From NCBI GenBank assembly GCA_035460805.1, contig DATHWI010000073.1, positions 1 through 37,277 on the forward strand: 37,277 bases of DNA, given 5' to 3'. Source of the DNA: Verrucomicrobiia bacterium. Lineage in GTDB: Bacteria; Patescibacteriota; UBA1384; CAILIB01. Below, one piece after another: positions 37,243 through 37,277 of the stretch. A program made the position numbers and the translations under genes. Position 1 is the first letter of the stretch, and every line of letters begins with the position of its first letter. The notes beneath the pieces are model-generated. The model was not told the DNA's origin and ran no database searches. It saw only the letters and a program-made list of their open reading frames with translations.

Positions 37243-37277
37243 ATGACGAGCATTTTCTTCAGCCTTCACTTTAATCT
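37243..37277 (+). CDS. Start of a further gene, cut by the window edge
   Basis: An ATG at 37243 with AGGAGG eight bases upstream opens a frame of 11 visible codons (MTSIFFSLHFN) that runs to the edge. It follows the 36358 gene in the same direction. Too short for any call. Confidence 0.6.
   Translation, partial: MTSIFFSLHFN

Noticed and set aside
1-37277. CRISPR array, insertion sequence, prophage or rRNA genes
   Set aside because: No regularly spaced repeats, transposase or integrase genes, or rRNA sequences were seen; the HNH protein is the only mobile-type gene.

Overview
The window looks like a chromosome segment of a candidate-phyla-radiation (Patescibacteria/Parcubacteria-like) bacterium. 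The reasons are a type IV pilus system of monoderm style (PilB, PilT, PilC, PilN, PilO, PilD and many prepilins, with no secretin in view), a eukaryote-like (type 2) IleRS, a strongly shortened Mfd, dense overlapping operons, and an rplK that ends at a terminator with no rplA behind it. TGA is used as a stop (for example recR), so the Gly-TGA code of Gracilibacteria/Absconditabacteria is not in use. The lineage is inferred from these traits; no phylogeny could be run. Base composition is moderately GC-rich, apart from a more AT-rich stretch around 35.6-36.1 kb.

Layout. 1-2.3 kb (-): two tandem paralogous secreted proteins; the complete one has DUF11-type repeats, and each gene has its own promoter. 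2.4-4.8 kb (-): two translationally coupled secreted proteins of unknown function behind a long, highly structured intergenic region. 4.8-11.9 kb (-): a DNA-processing operon mfd(mini)-dprA-topA-recR-small acidic protein-cysS, mostly with overlapping ends. 12.0-12.2 kb (+): a stand-alone small structured RNA with its own promoter and terminator. 12.2-19.0 kb (-): a hypothetical gene, then (reading in the direction of transcription) rnhA-ileS-rodA and rplU-secE-nusG-rplK-terminator. 19.0-20.4 kb (-): a hypothetical gene with its own promoter, and rsmH. 20.5-24.3 kb (-): prepilin peptidase pilD followed by four prepilin-like proteins. 24.3-26.7 kb (+): ABC-2 exporter ATPase and permease plus a secreted helical-repeat protein with a GspG-like tail. 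26.7-34.8 kb (-): the main pilus cluster pilN-pilO-small membrane protein-pilB-pilT-pilC, then three prepilins. 34.9-36.2 kb (+): three tandem hairpin units, tRNA-Thr(GGU), tRNA-Thr(UGU), tRNA-Tyr(GUA), rpmG, a long hairpin, an HNH gene overlapping tRNA-Trp(CCA), and a strong terminator. 36.3 kb to the end (+): an unrecognised gene and the start of another.

Functional picture. The pilus apparatus with its peptidase and large prepilin set, together with DprA, RecR, TopA and Mfd, fits a cell that binds surfaces or hosts and takes up DNA. The surface and secreted proteins at the left end would belong to the same interface. The translation block keeps pieces of the classical tRNA-Thr/Tyr - rpmG - tRNA-Trp - secE - nusG - rplK order, but split into two places on opposite strands.

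The least explained material is RNA-like: (i) three tandem hairpin units before the tRNA-Thr gene, two of which show compensatory base changes; (ii) a small RNA at about 12.05-12.17 kb with a 13-bp closing stem and a GCAA tetraloop hairpin; (iii) the intergenic region at 4.46-4.78 kb with mutually exclusive hairpins. Several promoters carry TGG directly before the -10 box, and a few genes appear to start at or within a few bases of the predicted transcription start.
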